Assembly (NCBI GenBank): GCA_022984795.1
Contig: JALIHJ010000060.1
Coordinates: 1-64,000, forward strand
Source: Fabrea salina
Lineage: Eukaryota > Ciliophora > Heterotrichea > Heterotrichida > Fabreidae
DNA: 64,000 nucleotides
Reading direction: 5' to 3'
The notes under the pieces were generated by a model that did not search any database, was not told where the DNA came from, and saw only the letters and a list, made by a program, of their open reading frames with translations. This document shows positions 48,180 through 57,663 of the stretch, piece after piece. Made by a program: the position numbers and the translations under genes. Each line of letters begins with the position of its first letter. Position 1 is the first letter of the stretch.

Positions 48180-49265
48180 ATGTCATTATTTAACAAACGG
48201 AAACGTTCTAATGACAAGGCCCAAAAAAGCAACTTAAGAACTCCAGCCCAGCAACTCAACTATGAACTCAGCCAAAAGGTCCAAGAACTAAATGAACAGT
48301 TAGCTTACGAAAGAAACATAAACCAACAACTCACTAAGCACCTTGAACAGGCTGAAAAGTCACTAGCTAGGAAAACCATTGAGTTCGAAAACGAAATAAA
48401 AGCTTTGAAAGAACACAACAAAGCCATCCAGAAAAAAATACTTACTTCCGAAGAGCAAATGGAGTCAAACGCCAAAGAAGTCCAGAGTGCTTACTCAAAA
48501 GTACTCAAAACCATACAAGACGTCAAAGTGGAAACTAAAGAAGAGTTCAAAGAACACGAACAAGACATCGTAAACTCCTTCAACCTCAAACTAAGCAAGC
48601 TATACGAAGAACTCGAACAAAGAAGAGTTAAAAAGATGGAAGAAATCACAGCCAGCATTGCAAAAGACGAACAAAAAATGAAAGAGTTCGAAGAAATCAA
48701 AAACTCAGCCCACATAATTGAGTCCAAAAACAAACACCTCGAAATGGAAAACAAACGCTTGAAGAACGAACTCCAAGACCGAGATAACGAGTTCCACAAA
48801 CTAATGGAAAAGTACTACAAAATGAAACGAAGGGTCGAGTCCCCTAACCTTGCTGAGCAGTCCCAGTCGTTTGCTTCTACTTTCAGACAAATGTTCACTA
48901 AAACTCCTCAGACTGTTCCTCAGCGCTTAGAAAGCAGGTACTCTTTGAACGAAAACAACAGTACAGAACGCTACGAAACCATCATAGCTAGGCTTAAAAA
49001 GCTCCTTGAAATCGAACGCAAGAACTTAAGAGCTGCCCGCACTGCTTACACCAAAGAAGTAGAGTCCAAAACTTCCTTAGAAAGGACACTTAGGAGCTGC
49101 ATAGAAGACATCAGGACTGAAATCACTAAAAAAAGAGGACAGAGAAGAGGCGACTCAGAGGAAGAAAGGAAGTTACTTATGGAGCAGCTGATCAACTCTG
49201 AAGAAATCATCGGTCTTATTTATGATAAAGCTTTTCCTACCAACGCTGAAAACTCTTATAACTAA
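48180..49265 (+). CDS. Coiled-coil protein, hypothetical
   Basis: This 361-residue protein starts MSLFNKRKRSNDKAQ. It is coiled coil from about residue 25 to 225 (LAYERNINQQLTKHLEQAEK, EHEQDIVNSFNLKLSKLYEE) and again at about 265-340, with a polar gap between. No other domain. Its stop overlaps by 4 bp the stop of the convergent SET-domain gene. Cytoskeletal by type only. Confidence 0.75.
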   Translation: MSLFNKRKRSNDKAQKSNLRTPAQQLNYELSQKVQELNEQLAYERNINQQLTKHLEQAEKSLARKTIEFENEIKALKEHNKAIQKKILTSEEQMESNAKEVQSAYSKVLKTIQDVKVETKEEFKEHEQDIVNSFNLKLSKLYEELEQRRVKKMEEITASIAKDEQKMKEFEEIKNSAHIIESKNKHLEMENKRLKNELQDRDNEFHKLMEKYYKMKRRVESPNLAEQSQSFASTFRQMFTKTPQTVPQRLESRYSLNENNSTERYETIIARLKKLLEIERKNLRAARTAYTKEVESKTSLERTLRSCIEDIRTEITKKRGQRRGDSEEERKLLMEQLINSEEIIGLIYDKAFPTNAENSYN

Positions 49266-50557
49266 TATAGTATCTTCAAGTACTTGTCTATGATGGACCG
49301 TTCCAAGAACTTGGAGTGGTAGAAGAAGCTGTAGTGGGATGCTAAGCAGAACTGGTCAACTAGTTTAAGTCTTTTGTTGGACTGGTTAGACTTAAAGTGG
49401 AAGGGCTGTGTGCACAAACCTAAGTTGTTGTAGTTAAGGATTCTTCTGTACCTAAGTAAAGTCCTTAAAACACTCATCCGCAGACGTGGACTTTTCTCAA
49501 AAACGTTTTCGATTTCAAAGCCAGATGCAGTTCTGTAGCCTTCGTAACTAAAAAACAAGTACTTAAAAAGCTGTTTGTTCAAGTTGTAGAGTCTTAGCCT
49601 AAACCAGCAGTAACCTTCTCCTAAGAACTCTGGAGTTCTCAAGGGGCATTGCTTAACTTCTTCAGTGTAAACGTAAATAAGGTCGTTAATGTTTTTTTCA
49701 AGCACAAATCCGTACTCTGCAAACAGGTCTTTGTTGCTGTTTAAGTTGTAACTAAAAGTTACTTCTTGTCCCTTTTGTAGGTCTCTGTCAGCGTAGAGAG
49801 TTACGTGGCCTGGGTAGTGAAAGTCAACGCTTTTGTTGAAAACTTGGAACCTAGTTTCAAGTGGTTCAGGTAGGTGGTTGAAGAACTCTAGCTGGGTCAA
49901 AAAGCACCCTCCCACTGCATTAGAGTCAGACTCGTTTGCAGGCTGCCCTGTGATTTGTCTCCAAAGCTCTTTGTTTATTGAAAACATTCTTGAAGCAAAA
50001 GTAAACAACCCCCACATCCAGGCTTCTTCAGTTAGGCACTGCTGGCAAGTACTGTTGATTCCAGGAACTCTATTCAAGTAGTGCATGTAGTCCTTTTTGT
50101 GTTCTTCGTAGTTTAAAGGACTTTCTAGCTTTATAGGGATTTTGAACCGACTTTGTAAGTAGTCTTTTTCGAATTGAGTCCAGTTCAAGAATGAGTTGAT
50201 TTCTCCAGAAGGCAAGTGCGCCCAAAGGTTGTCTTTGGAGTTTTTGTGGTTAACTAATCTTTCATAAACTAGTCTAATGACTGTTTTCAAATACCCGGAA
50301 GCTCCTTGGAGGTACTCAGACCATTCAAACTCCTCAAAAGACACAAAACGGTTTTCTAGAGTGGAAGTTTCGATTTCGGTGCCTTTTTGGATGTTTTGGG
50401 TGGCAACCATGCCCCAGCCCTTTTCTTCACCTAAATAGTGCACCTTCGATTTTCGGAAATCTTTAGTCAATTCTTTCAAGATGCTTAGCTTTTCTTCTTG
50501 GGAAAAGGTTTCTGGTATCGTTGCCGAGGTTGTTAGAGCTAGTATGAAGATTAACAT
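49262..50557 (-). CDS. SET-domain protein (SETD3/LSMT-like) with signal peptide
   Basis: This 431-residue protein has a SET fold of the LSMT/SETD3 class: KGWGMVATQNIQKGTEI at the front, an inserted helical domain, then LEFFNHLPEP (the NH..P motif that binds SAM), and VTFSYNLNSNKDLFAEYGFV with the catalytic Tyr region. A C-terminal helical part follows. The N-terminus (MLIFILALTTSATIPE) looks like a cleavable signal peptide, odd for a family of cytosolic or plastid methyltransferases; it would place the enzyme in the secretory pathway. Confidence 0.85.
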   Translation of the reverse strand: MLIFILALTTSATIPETFSQEEKLSILKELTKDFRKSKVHYLGEEKGWGMVATQNIQKGTEIETSTLENRFVSFEEFEWSEYLQGASGYLKTVIRLVYERLVNHKNSKDNLWAHLPSGEINSFLNWTQFEKDYLQSRFKIPIKLESPLNYEEHKKDYMHYLNRVPGINSTCQQCLTEEAWMWGLFTFASRMFSINKELWRQITGQPANESDSNAVGGCFLTQLEFFNHLPEPLETRFQVFNKSVDFHYPGHVTLYADRDLQKGQEVTFSYNLNSNKDLFAEYGFVLEKNINDLIYVYTEEVKQCPLRTPEFLGEGYCWFRLRLYNLNKQLFKYLFFSYEGYRTASGFEIENVFEKSPRLRMSVLRTLLRYRRILNYNNLGLCTQPFHFKSNQSNKRLKLVDQFCLASHYSFFYHSKFLERSIIDKYLKILY

Positions 50558-50610
50558 TTTATAAAGAAACTATGATTTTGAGACCTAAACTGAATCTAAA
50601 AACAAATAAA

Positions 50611-53082
50611 TTAACTAGAGCATGGACAGAAAGCCTTGAACTTAGGAACCTGAGCACAGTTCAAACTACCTGAAAGGTTCCAAGAGTCTTTGTACTCTAT
50701 GGCTTCTTGTAAGCTCAATATTTTCCCATCTGCGTTTAGGTTAAATTCAGTCAAGTTAGACTGAACTATGTGGTCTTTAGCTTTAACCACTTCAAAGCCC
50801 CAATCCAAACAGTTGCTGGAACCTTCCCTACATACTTGTTCGCATGACTTTTTTTCAGGTCCCAAATTTACACTTAACCTTTTCAAAAGGTCCTTTAGCA
50901 CACTTTCAACAGAGCCTCTAGGGACTTCGTGGGGTTTATTGCAAACACAATAAGCTGCAGTATTCCCAGTGCTCTTGGCCATTTCTTCACAAATGCCTGC
51001 GTAGCTATCTATCCTTATAACTTTTTGTAGCTGAATAGTAAATTTGCTTTCAGACAAGAACCCACTGTACTCAAAGTCTTTAAAGGGCAAAAAGTTCCCC
51101 TTAGAGTCTTTTTGCAAATGACCTTTCATTTCTTGACTCACAGCCATCAGTCCGTGAACTTCAAACATAGCCTTAGGGTCTTCTTGGGTGTTCACCTTGA
51201 GTCTGAAGTTTCTGTTGCCTGTTTTTTCTTTCAGGTACTTAACTTCAGCTTCTAGTAGTTCTTTAAAAGTAAGTGTCTTGCACACTGGTTCTTGGGCTTC
51301 AGCATTTATGTGTTGGAAGCCTAGAGCTACCAAGTGCTGTATAGGTTCATGACTAACAGCTTCTTCAAGGGGAATGCTCACATAAGACTGGCACGAGCAC
51401 AGAGAAGAAGGAATGGAAAGGTCTTCGCAGGTCCGGTTTTCAGGAACTTTTTCAAGCAACAAAGACACTGCTTTGCTGGAGTCAGTTTGGTTCTTCCACT
51501 TGTGATACAAGTAAGAGTCCCTAGGCAACAAACCGTAAGGAGAAACTGCTAGGTGCTTTAGAGTTAAGTGCCAGTCTAGTCTGCCCACTAGTCTTTTAGT
51601 GTTGTGTTTGAGAGTAGCATCGGTTTCTTCACCATGTTTCTGAATAAAGTCTTTGTTTGCTACAAGTAAGTGAAGCGGAAGTTGGTTTTCTAAGTAGCCT
51701 TCAGCAGACTTATCCCACTCACGAGAATGCTTTCCGTGGTCACTGGCAAACATAAGTACAAAGTCTTCTGAGTTTTTGAAGTAGTACTCAAAGACTTCTT
51801 CTAAAAAGTTTTTTGAGTCTAAGTCTGCAGTTCTAATCACAGTGCCACTTGATTCGTGTCCAGGAGACAAATGGATGTAACCAAACCTATTATGACCCTC
51901 ATAGTTTTTAACAAACTGCTTAGCGTAGTCCAGCATGTAGTAGTGTGAGTTGTAGTATCCCAGGCACCTTTGCTTCTCAGAAAAGTCCAAGTACCCATAA
52001 ATCTTTTTAGCAGCATGCCAGAAGTTAGACGCCACGTGGTCAGTCAGCACCCTTCTTCCAGTGCACTTAGACAAAAAGTCCCAAACAGTGTCGTACCCAA
52101 ACATAGTCACGAACCCTAAACTTTCGTAGTGCTTCCACATAGCGTCTTTCTGGAGTTCTTCGAACTTCCACCAGTGGCTTTGGTTCTTTAAGTCGTAGCC
52201 TTGAAGTCTGGACTTGTGGTAGTCCATATTGTACCCGTAAAGCAAAGGAACCATGTTGGGCTGGGTGTTTTCTCCGTGGACGTTGTTGATCAAAAAGTCG
52301 TAAAAACTAAACTTCTCCTGGTACCTTCCGCCCTTTGCAAACTCGCGGTTGAGGAACTCAATAGTTTGTGGAAAGTTCCTGTAAAAGTGCTGTCTGGAAA
52401 CTGAGTCAAACACCACTAGCAGCACTGTAAGTGGCTTAGGAGTCACTTTTAGTTCTGAAGAGATGCTTTTGGTAATGCTTAAAGCCCTTTGCGAAGCCTT
52501 TTTCTGCAACTTGTTTATGTAAATAGGTTGCTTTTTAGCCCTTCCACACCTTACAAAGGCAAACTCCCTATCTTCTAAAGGAACAGGTTCTTGGTAAGAT
52601 TTCCATCCGATGGTGTACTCGACGTTTCCCAGTAACTCTTCATGCGGCCTTGTGCCCAAAACATACTGGACAACATTTTCTCGACAGTTGATTACAATAG
52701 AATTACCCTTCACTTGTACGAAGCTTTTGTCAAAGCTAGCACATGACCTAAACTTCCTATTTGGGTTAAAAAGTTGGTCAGCTTGTTTTTGAGTGTAGCC
52801 GAACTTCTGAGGAACGCAGGCTACCGTTTGGTTGTCTGGAAGAGCTGGGTACCTTTTGAGGGGCCAAGTTTCAGTGTTCTGGACATCATAAGTTTTGGGA
52901 AAAGGACTCAAACAACTCAGTTCGGGATAAAGAATGCTTTCAGAAACTTTTTCTGGGATAGGATTAAGTGGAACGCTTATTCTATAATCGTTACTACTTA
53001 CCTGGTAACTTAAGTTCTTCAGAAAAGTAAAAACCCAAATTACTCCTAAAACCACCAAAAAGTACCTTAAGTACCTTGCCAT
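50611..53082 (-). CDS. DUF229-family membrane protein (alkaline phosphatase/sulfatase superfamily)
   Basis: This 823-residue type II membrane protein has one membrane segment near the N-terminus (YFLVVLGVIWVFTFL) and a large luminal domain. Metal-site landmarks of the alkaline-phosphatase superfamily are visible: VLLVVFDSVSRQHFYRNFP (first Asp and nucleophile region) and VLMFASDHGKHSREW (second metal site). GDGT-type elements are replaced by HGENTQPNMVPLLYG. A Cys-rich C-terminal part of about 250 residues follows. The DUF229 substrate is unknown. The start is the ATG at 53082. Confidence 0.9.
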   Translation of the reverse strand: MARYLRYFLVVLGVIWVFTFLKNLSYQVSSNDYRISVPLNPIPEKVSESILYPELSCLSPFPKTYDVQNTETWPLKRYPALPDNQTVACVPQKFGYTQKQADQLFNPNRKFRSCASFDKSFVQVKGNSIVINCRENVVQYVLGTRPHEELLGNVEYTIGWKSYQEPVPLEDREFAFVRCGRAKKQPIYINKLQKKASQRALSITKSISSELKVTPKPLTVLLVVFDSVSRQHFYRNFPQTIEFLNREFAKGGRYQEKFSFYDFLINNVHGENTQPNMVPLLYGYNMDYHKSRLQGYDLKNQSHWWKFEELQKDAMWKHYESLGFVTMFGYDTVWDFLSKCTGRRVLTDHVASNFWHAAKKIYGYLDFSEKQRCLGYYNSHYYMLDYAKQFVKNYEGHNRFGYIHLSPGHESSGTVIRTADLDSKNFLEEVFEYYFKNSEDFVLMFASDHGKHSREWDKSAEGYLENQLPLHLLVANKDFIQKHGEETDATLKHNTKRLVGRLDWHLTLKHLAVSPYGLLPRDSYLYHKWKNQTDSSKAVSLLLEKVPENRTCEDLSIPSSLCSCQSYVSIPLEEAVSHEPIQHLVALGFQHINAEAQEPVCKTLTFKELLEAEVKYLKEKTGNRNFRLKVNTQEDPKAMFEVHGLMAVSQEMKGHLQKDSKGNFLPFKDFEYSGFLSESKFTIQLQKVIRIDSYAGICEEMAKSTGNTAAYCVCNKPHEVPRGSVESVLKDLLKRLSVNLGPEKKSCEQVCREGSSNCLDWGFEVVKAKDHIVQSNLTEFNLNADGKILSLQEAIEYKDSWNLSGSLNCAQVPKFKAFCPCSS

Positions 53083-53137
53083 TATTAGACTTTTCGAAGG
53101 CACTGAAACTCCTGACACTTAGTGTTGAAATAATTAA

Positions 53138-53428
53138 ATGGCTGAGGAAGGGTCAGTAGTATTGTCTCCAGAGGAGTTAAACACTTTTAAGGAATGCTGG
53201 AACGCGTACGTCATTGGAGACGACGAGTCTGGGTTTGAGCAGATGTTCAAAATACTAGACCGAAACGGCGACGGGAAACTTGAAAGGAAAGAACTCAAAG
53301 CCATCTTCACCCAAGTTGAAGTAGGCGAGAACCCTGACCAAGAACTCGAAGAGTACTTAGAAATGGCAGACGTAAACAAGGACGGGTTCATTGACCTAAG
53401 CGAGTTCATAAGAATGATTAAACTTTAA
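53138..53428 (+). CDS. Two-EF-hand calcium-binding protein
   Basis: This 96-residue protein resembles one lobe of calmodulin or a centrin half. Two EF loops are complete: DRNGDGKLERKE and DVNKDGFIDLSE. An N-terminal helix (EELNTFKECWNAYVIGDDES) lacks a loop. It is probably a small calcium sensor or an intraflagellar-type parvalbumin-like protein. It starts 55 bp from the divergent DUF229 gene and ends 12 bp before the next gene on the same strand. Confidence 0.9.
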   Translation: MAEEGSVVLSPEELNTFKECWNAYVIGDDESGFEQMFKILDRNGDGKLERKELKAIFTQVEVGENPDQELEEYLEMADVNKDGFIDLSEFIRMIKL

Positions 53429-53440
53429 TTCATAGTTTAA

Positions 53441-54580
53441 ATGGAAGACTACACTTCTTCAGGCTCGCAAAAACTCTCAGCAACTGAGCTCAAAGATTCG
53501 AAACCACATGACCTAGAACTTCAACTAGCCAAAAGCAAGGAAGAAAAAGCCCAGGTGTCCTACCAACTCCAAACCAAAGAACAAGAAATCCAAGACATGC
53601 AAAAACTCCTAACCTCCAACCAAAAAACCCTCCACGAACAAGAAAGACGCATCAAAGAACTCGAATTCCAACTTGAACAAAAAAACGGGTACGTGCCCCC
53701 AGCCTCAAACCAAATCCTCAACTTCCAACAAGAACTCAAAAGGCGGGACGAAGAAATCAAACAGCTACGTGAACTCATCAAAAACAAAGACACCTCCATC
53801 CAAGCTAACTCTTCCACTATGCACCTAGACTTCACCAAAATCCAGAACCTAGAACAGAAACTCGCTGAAAAAGACCAAGTTATCTCTAACTTAAACCAAA
53901 AACTTTCCCAAGGCCAGCAAAACCTCGACTCTTTGTACCTAAGCAAAAGGTCAGAAGGCACCTTGCTACTTGAACTCGAACATTACAAGTCTGAAAACGC
54001 AAGACTAGTTAAACTACTTAAGTCCACCCAAGAGTACCAGCACTTCGCTGAGTTCGCTGAAGCTTCAGCAGGCATCCGGTACATACCTAAGTCAGATAAC
54101 TGTAAAGGCCGCCAAGAAAAGTGTCCTTCCAAAACTTCTGAAACAGAAGACTGGGTCCCTAGTGAGGCTTGGCGCCTTGCTCACGACTTTCTAGCCAAAC
54201 ATGGAAGTTCTGGCTTTAAAGCTGTGCACATCAACCGACTTTTAGAAGACATTAATAAAATCTGGAGACTGCGTGAAAAAACCTTAGTGAACAAAGTCAA
54301 GTCTAAGTGCAACAGAGAACTTGAGACTCTAAGAAGGAAGTTGTCAATGCGTCCTGACTACAACCAGGTCCAGTCACAAAGGGAGATTTCTAGACTTAAA
54401 GGGGACTTGAAAAAAGCCCAGAGCGACTTAAAAACCTTTAGCTCTGCTACTGCCAGGAACAAGTCCCGGCCATCAGAATTAACTACTTTGGACAACGTCT
54501 TTAAAATAGTTGCCGACTTCCAACACGACAACAAAGCTCTTGCACTTGAAAACGCTAAACTAAGAGCTCAAATACCTTAA
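53441..54580 (+). CDS. Coiled-coil protein with conserved-looking C-terminal module, hypothetical
   Basis: This 379-residue protein is a continuous coiled coil over residues about 20-205. A compact non-coiled module follows (about 240-300, WVPSEAWRLAHDFLAKHGSS, INRLLEDINKIWRLREK) and then more coil. The Trp-containing module looks like a real domain rather than filler and may be the functional part, but I cannot name it. Its TAA directly abuts the stop of the convergent gene. Confidence 0.78.
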   Translation: MEDYTSSGSQKLSATELKDSKPHDLELQLAKSKEEKAQVSYQLQTKEQEIQDMQKLLTSNQKTLHEQERRIKELEFQLEQKNGYVPPASNQILNFQQELKRRDEEIKQLRELIKNKDTSIQANSSTMHLDFTKIQNLEQKLAEKDQVISNLNQKLSQGQQNLDSLYLSKRSEGTLLLELEHYKSENARLVKLLKSTQEYQHFAEFAEASAGIRYIPKSDNCKGRQEKCPSKTSETEDWVPSEAWRLAHDFLAKHGSSGFKAVHINRLLEDINKIWRLREKTLVNKVKSKCNRELETLRRKLSMRPDYNQVQSQREISRLKGDLKKAQSDLKTFSSATARNKSRPSELTTLDNVFKIVADFQHDNKALALENAKLRAQIP

Positions 54581-55354
54581 TTATTTATGTTGTTTAGGTT
54601 TTTTAGGTTTATCGAGTTTCAAGTCAACTCGGGTCTTGTCGGGCCAGAACTTACTTATAACGGACTTAGGGTCTTTGGCACCTACCTTGTTGGCTTCTTT
54701 ACCAATCTTTTTAACATCTTCTAGGTTGACGTCAGTTACAATAGTAGGGATTGCTACTAAGGTCTTTGACAGTTCTCTGGCTTGGCTGACAGTTTCATCA
54801 AGGACTTTAGGGCAGTTCGCGAGTTTCTGGATGTTGTTGCTGACTATTCTAAGGACCTTGGCAGCTTCGAAGGGGTTCAGGTCGCTTAGGGCGTCTTTAG
54901 CTTTGCTGGGAAAATCAGCTGATTGCTCAACTAATTGTTTGATTTGGTCCATCATGGGTTCGAGTTTTTCAGGGGTTTCTTCAATAGCTTCAACGAGGTC
55001 TTCGAACTCTTCGTAGATTTTTTTGCTGGCTTCGCTGAGGGCACTTTTTTTGATGTCCACATAAGGCTTTCTTTCTTGTGATTTCAGTTCTAATTTGTTG
55101 AGTTCGCCATCGAGCTCAGCAGAGAAGGAGTAAAGCATAGCGTGTATGGCGTCAGCTAGAGTGGCATCCTTGAGGATGTGTGCATAGGTGGACTTGATGA
55201 ATTTCTTTTTGGCTTTGGTGAGTTTGTGGTTTGCGTGCTGCAAGGTTTGGAGAGGCGACGAGGCTGAAGTGAACATTTCGTTAACAGCCTGTACTTCGCT
55301 TTGTTCCATGTTGAGGTCAACCTTGTTCTTCTTTTTGCTTCCTCCGCAGCCCAT
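54581..55354 (-). CDS. N-myristoylated helical protein, hypothetical
   Basis: This 257-residue protein starts MGCGGSKKKNK: Gly2 for myristoylation, Cys3 for palmitoylation, and a basic patch, a standard dual-lipid membrane anchor. The rest is alpha-helical with long amphipathic helices (LQHANHKLTKAKKKFIKSTY, FEDLVEAIEETPEKLEPMMD) and a very basic end. No catalytic motif. Likely an inner-membrane or ciliary-membrane scaffold; family not recognised. Confidence 0.8.
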   Translation of the reverse strand: MGCGGSKKKNKVDLNMEQSEVQAVNEMFTSASSPLQTLQHANHKLTKAKKKFIKSTYAHILKDATLADAIHAMLYSFSAELDGELNKLELKSQERKPYVDIKKSALSEASKKIYEEFEDLVEAIEETPEKLEPMMDQIKQLVEQSADFPSKAKDALSDLNPFEAAKVLRIVSNNIQKLANCPKVLDETVSQARELSKTLVAIPTIVTDVNLEDVKKIGKEANKVGAKDPKSVISKFWPDKTRVDLKLDKPKKPKQHK

Positions 55355-55398
55355 ATTTATTATAACTGCTAATCACCATTTGTAACGTTCTCAATTAC

Positions 55399-57618
55399 TT
55401 AGAAGCATTCATTAACAATATAGAGGTAAACAGAGGCAACCTGACTCTTTCCCCAAGTCTGAGTTCCATTCAGAACTAGGGCAACTTCTAAGACGTACCT
55501 ACCTCTTTCCTGGGCTTCTACTTGGGCACTGTAAGTTCCGTCGTTATTGTCTGTGAAAACTCCTTCTTCGTGCAAAGAGCTTTCTTTGCTAAAGTCGTAA
55601 CTTGGAAAAAAGCACCCTGAACTGGGACTTTCTTGGATCTTTTTGAGTTCCCAAATAAATTCAGAGCCTCCTTGTGTGATTTTGGAAGTTTTAGAAAAAG
55701 CATTTACTTCTAGTTGGACTGAGCCACCTTCTTGGAGTGTTAGTGGGATCTCACTGGTTTCTGCTCCGTTGGCTGTGACTTGCGTTAGCTCTGCATCTGG
55801 TATGTTAGGATCGTCAAATACTTCTAGGTACGCGTAGGAGTAAGATTCAAACCCCAAGTCACTCCACGGGTAAACCTCTAAAGGAGTTTTTTGTGTTCTT
55901 CCAAGCAAAGCACCCTCGCTAGGACTATGGAGCACTAGAAGTAGTTCGTTTTTGTCTTCAGTTGAGTTTATGTGCGTATAAGGAATGAATTCTACTAGCT
56001 TCTGATATTCCCCTGGTGAAAAGTTAATAACTTCAGTTTTGTAACTATAACTATTAAACCTTTCAATGTCTTCTGGGTAAACAGAGTTAAGAGGCAGGGT
56101 AGTCATTCTAACACTTACTTCTCCGTAAACTCCTCCTATTCTGTGTATTTTTATTTGAATGCTTTCTTCAGTTTCTAAGCCCGAAAACTTTTTACTAGCA
56201 AACTCTATGTAACCTCTGAATTCGCAGAGTTCGCCGCCTTCTATGTCTCTTCTGTAAGGAAACTCACACTCAAAGCATTCATGCTTACTGCATGAAAGAC
56301 AGTACTCGTTTAAGTCAGAACAAGGTTTGCAAGTACCTAAGTCGAGGAAAAACCCCTGATTGCAGTTCAGGCACTTCTCAGAGTTGCATTTCTGGCACCA
56401 GATTCCAAAAGCTTCTTGGCAGTTTAAGTCAGCACAGTGAGTAGTTTGTCTTAGGTCGTAAGTGACGAACCCTGGAAAGCACTCGCACTTGTCAGGACTC
56501 ACGCACCAACCGTTCTGACAGTTAATGTTAGTGCACAAAGGTATGTCACAAATCCTCCCTCCGTAGCCAGGGTTGCACAAACAGGTATCTGGAGAAGTAG
56601 CAACTCCTTCTACACAGGCAGGTGTGCTGTAAGGCACGTTGCACCCTTTGCCTTCCCAACCTTCAAAGCACTCACACAACTCAGGTCCTTGGCAGGTTCC
56701 GTTTTCGCAGACCTCACAAACAGGTTCATCACAAATGCTTCCTGTCCAGCCTTCATTGCACTCACAGGTGTCAGGCGCCACACAAGTGCCGTAGACGCAG
56801 TCAACAGTGCATATAGGAATACTACAGAAGTCGCCCAGCCAGCCTTCATTGCATTCACAGCATTGGCCTGAAGAAACTACCATGTTTTCTTTGAAGCAGT
56901 TTCTGAACCTTTCTAGACAAGAAACTTCTTCTTGCTTCTGGACTCCTTCGTAGTAGTCAAAGTAAGTAAAGTTCCTAGGAGTGTTGTCACAGTTAGTCGA
57001 AGTTACAGAGTTGCTGATAACTTCATCACAACACTTCTGGACGGTGCATTGTTCTTTCTTAAGTCCACAACCAGGGTAGTGTTTTTCTGGGTCCTCTTGA
57101 ACGTGCACAAAGGAAAAGTCAGGATCCTTTCCACAAAAGTAGTCAACTGTAGCTTCGTTGCCGTGGGCTAAGGTGTTTTTCCAGCAGTTGTTTATTCCCT
57201 GCAAAACACTTGCATCCTCAGCAAAGCACTCTTCGATGGGTTTGCAGGTTCCGTTTTCACACTGACTGCACAAAACGTTTTCTTTACAGAAGTAGTTATC
57301 CACTCCACACTCAAAGAAGCATGAGTTAGGTAGTCCTTCTGTAGGCAACTGGGAACCACTGGGGTTTGAGTAGTAACAGTTGGAAACACACGTTAGACGG
57401 CAGCAATCTCCACCGTCATAATTGCACTCTGGACTGTTGTTGAACAAGTTACACCTTCCGTCACCCATTAAGTCTTCACTACACTTAGTGACTTTGGGGT
57501 CCAAAACAGTTCCTTTAGAAGTAAAATTATCGTAAGGAAAAGCCACTTTGGTTTGGAAGTAGTTAGTCACAGCAATGCATACCCTTAAACACAACAACAA
57601 CTTAGCGAGCTTCACCAT
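55399..57618 (-). CDS. Secreted LNR-EGF-Calx-beta-filamin-type protein
   Basis: This 739-residue extracellular protein has a signal peptide (LLLCLRVCIAVTNYF). Next is an LNR/Notch-type module (about 40-75, GDGRCNLFNNSPECNYDGGD) and Cys-rich linkers. Then come about five EGF-like repeats (about 245-390, CECNEGWLGDFC, CECNEGWTGSICDE, CECFEGWEGKGC). A further Cys-rich stretch precedes a Calx-beta-like domain (about 470-590, IEFASKKFSGLETEESIQIK, NFSPGEYQKLVEF). It ends with a filamin-type Ig repeat (about 625-735, GVFTDNNDGTYSAQVEAQER). No membrane segment, so it is secreted or matrix-bound. Confidence 0.85.
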   Translation of the reverse strand: MVKLAKLLLCLRVCIAVTNYFQTKVAFPYDNFTSKGTVLDPKVTKCSEDLMGDGRCNLFNNSPECNYDGGDCCRLTCVSNCYYSNPSGSQLPTEGLPNSCFFECGVDNYFCKENVLCSQCENGTCKPIEECFAEDASVLQGINNCWKNTLAHGNEATVDYFCGKDPDFSFVHVQEDPEKHYPGCGLKKEQCTVQKCCDEVISNSVTSTNCDNTPRNFTYFDYYEGVQKQEEVSCLERFRNCFKENMVVSSGQCCECNEGWLGDFCSIPICTVDCVYGTCVAPDTCECNEGWTGSICDEPVCEVCENGTCQGPELCECFEGWEGKGCNVPYSTPACVEGVATSPDTCLCNPGYGGRICDIPLCTNINCQNGWCVSPDKCECFPGFVTYDLRQTTHCADLNCQEAFGIWCQKCNSEKCLNCNQGFFLDLGTCKPCSDLNEYCLSCSKHECFECEFPYRRDIEGGELCEFRGYIEFASKKFSGLETEESIQIKIHRIGGVYGEVSVRMTTLPLNSVYPEDIERFNSYSYKTEVINFSPGEYQKLVEFIPYTHINSTEDKNELLLVLHSPSEGALLGRTQKTPLEVYPWSDLGFESYSYAYLEVFDDPNIPDAELTQVTANGAETSEIPLTLQEGGSVQLEVNAFSKTSKITQGGSEFIWELKKIQESPSSGCFFPSYDFSKESSLHEEGVFTDNNDGTYSAQVEAQERGRYVLEVALVLNGTQTWGKSQVASVYLYIVNECF

Positions 57619-57663
57619 TATAATTAGATACTTAAAAGATCATCCATAGACTTTAAGTACAAA

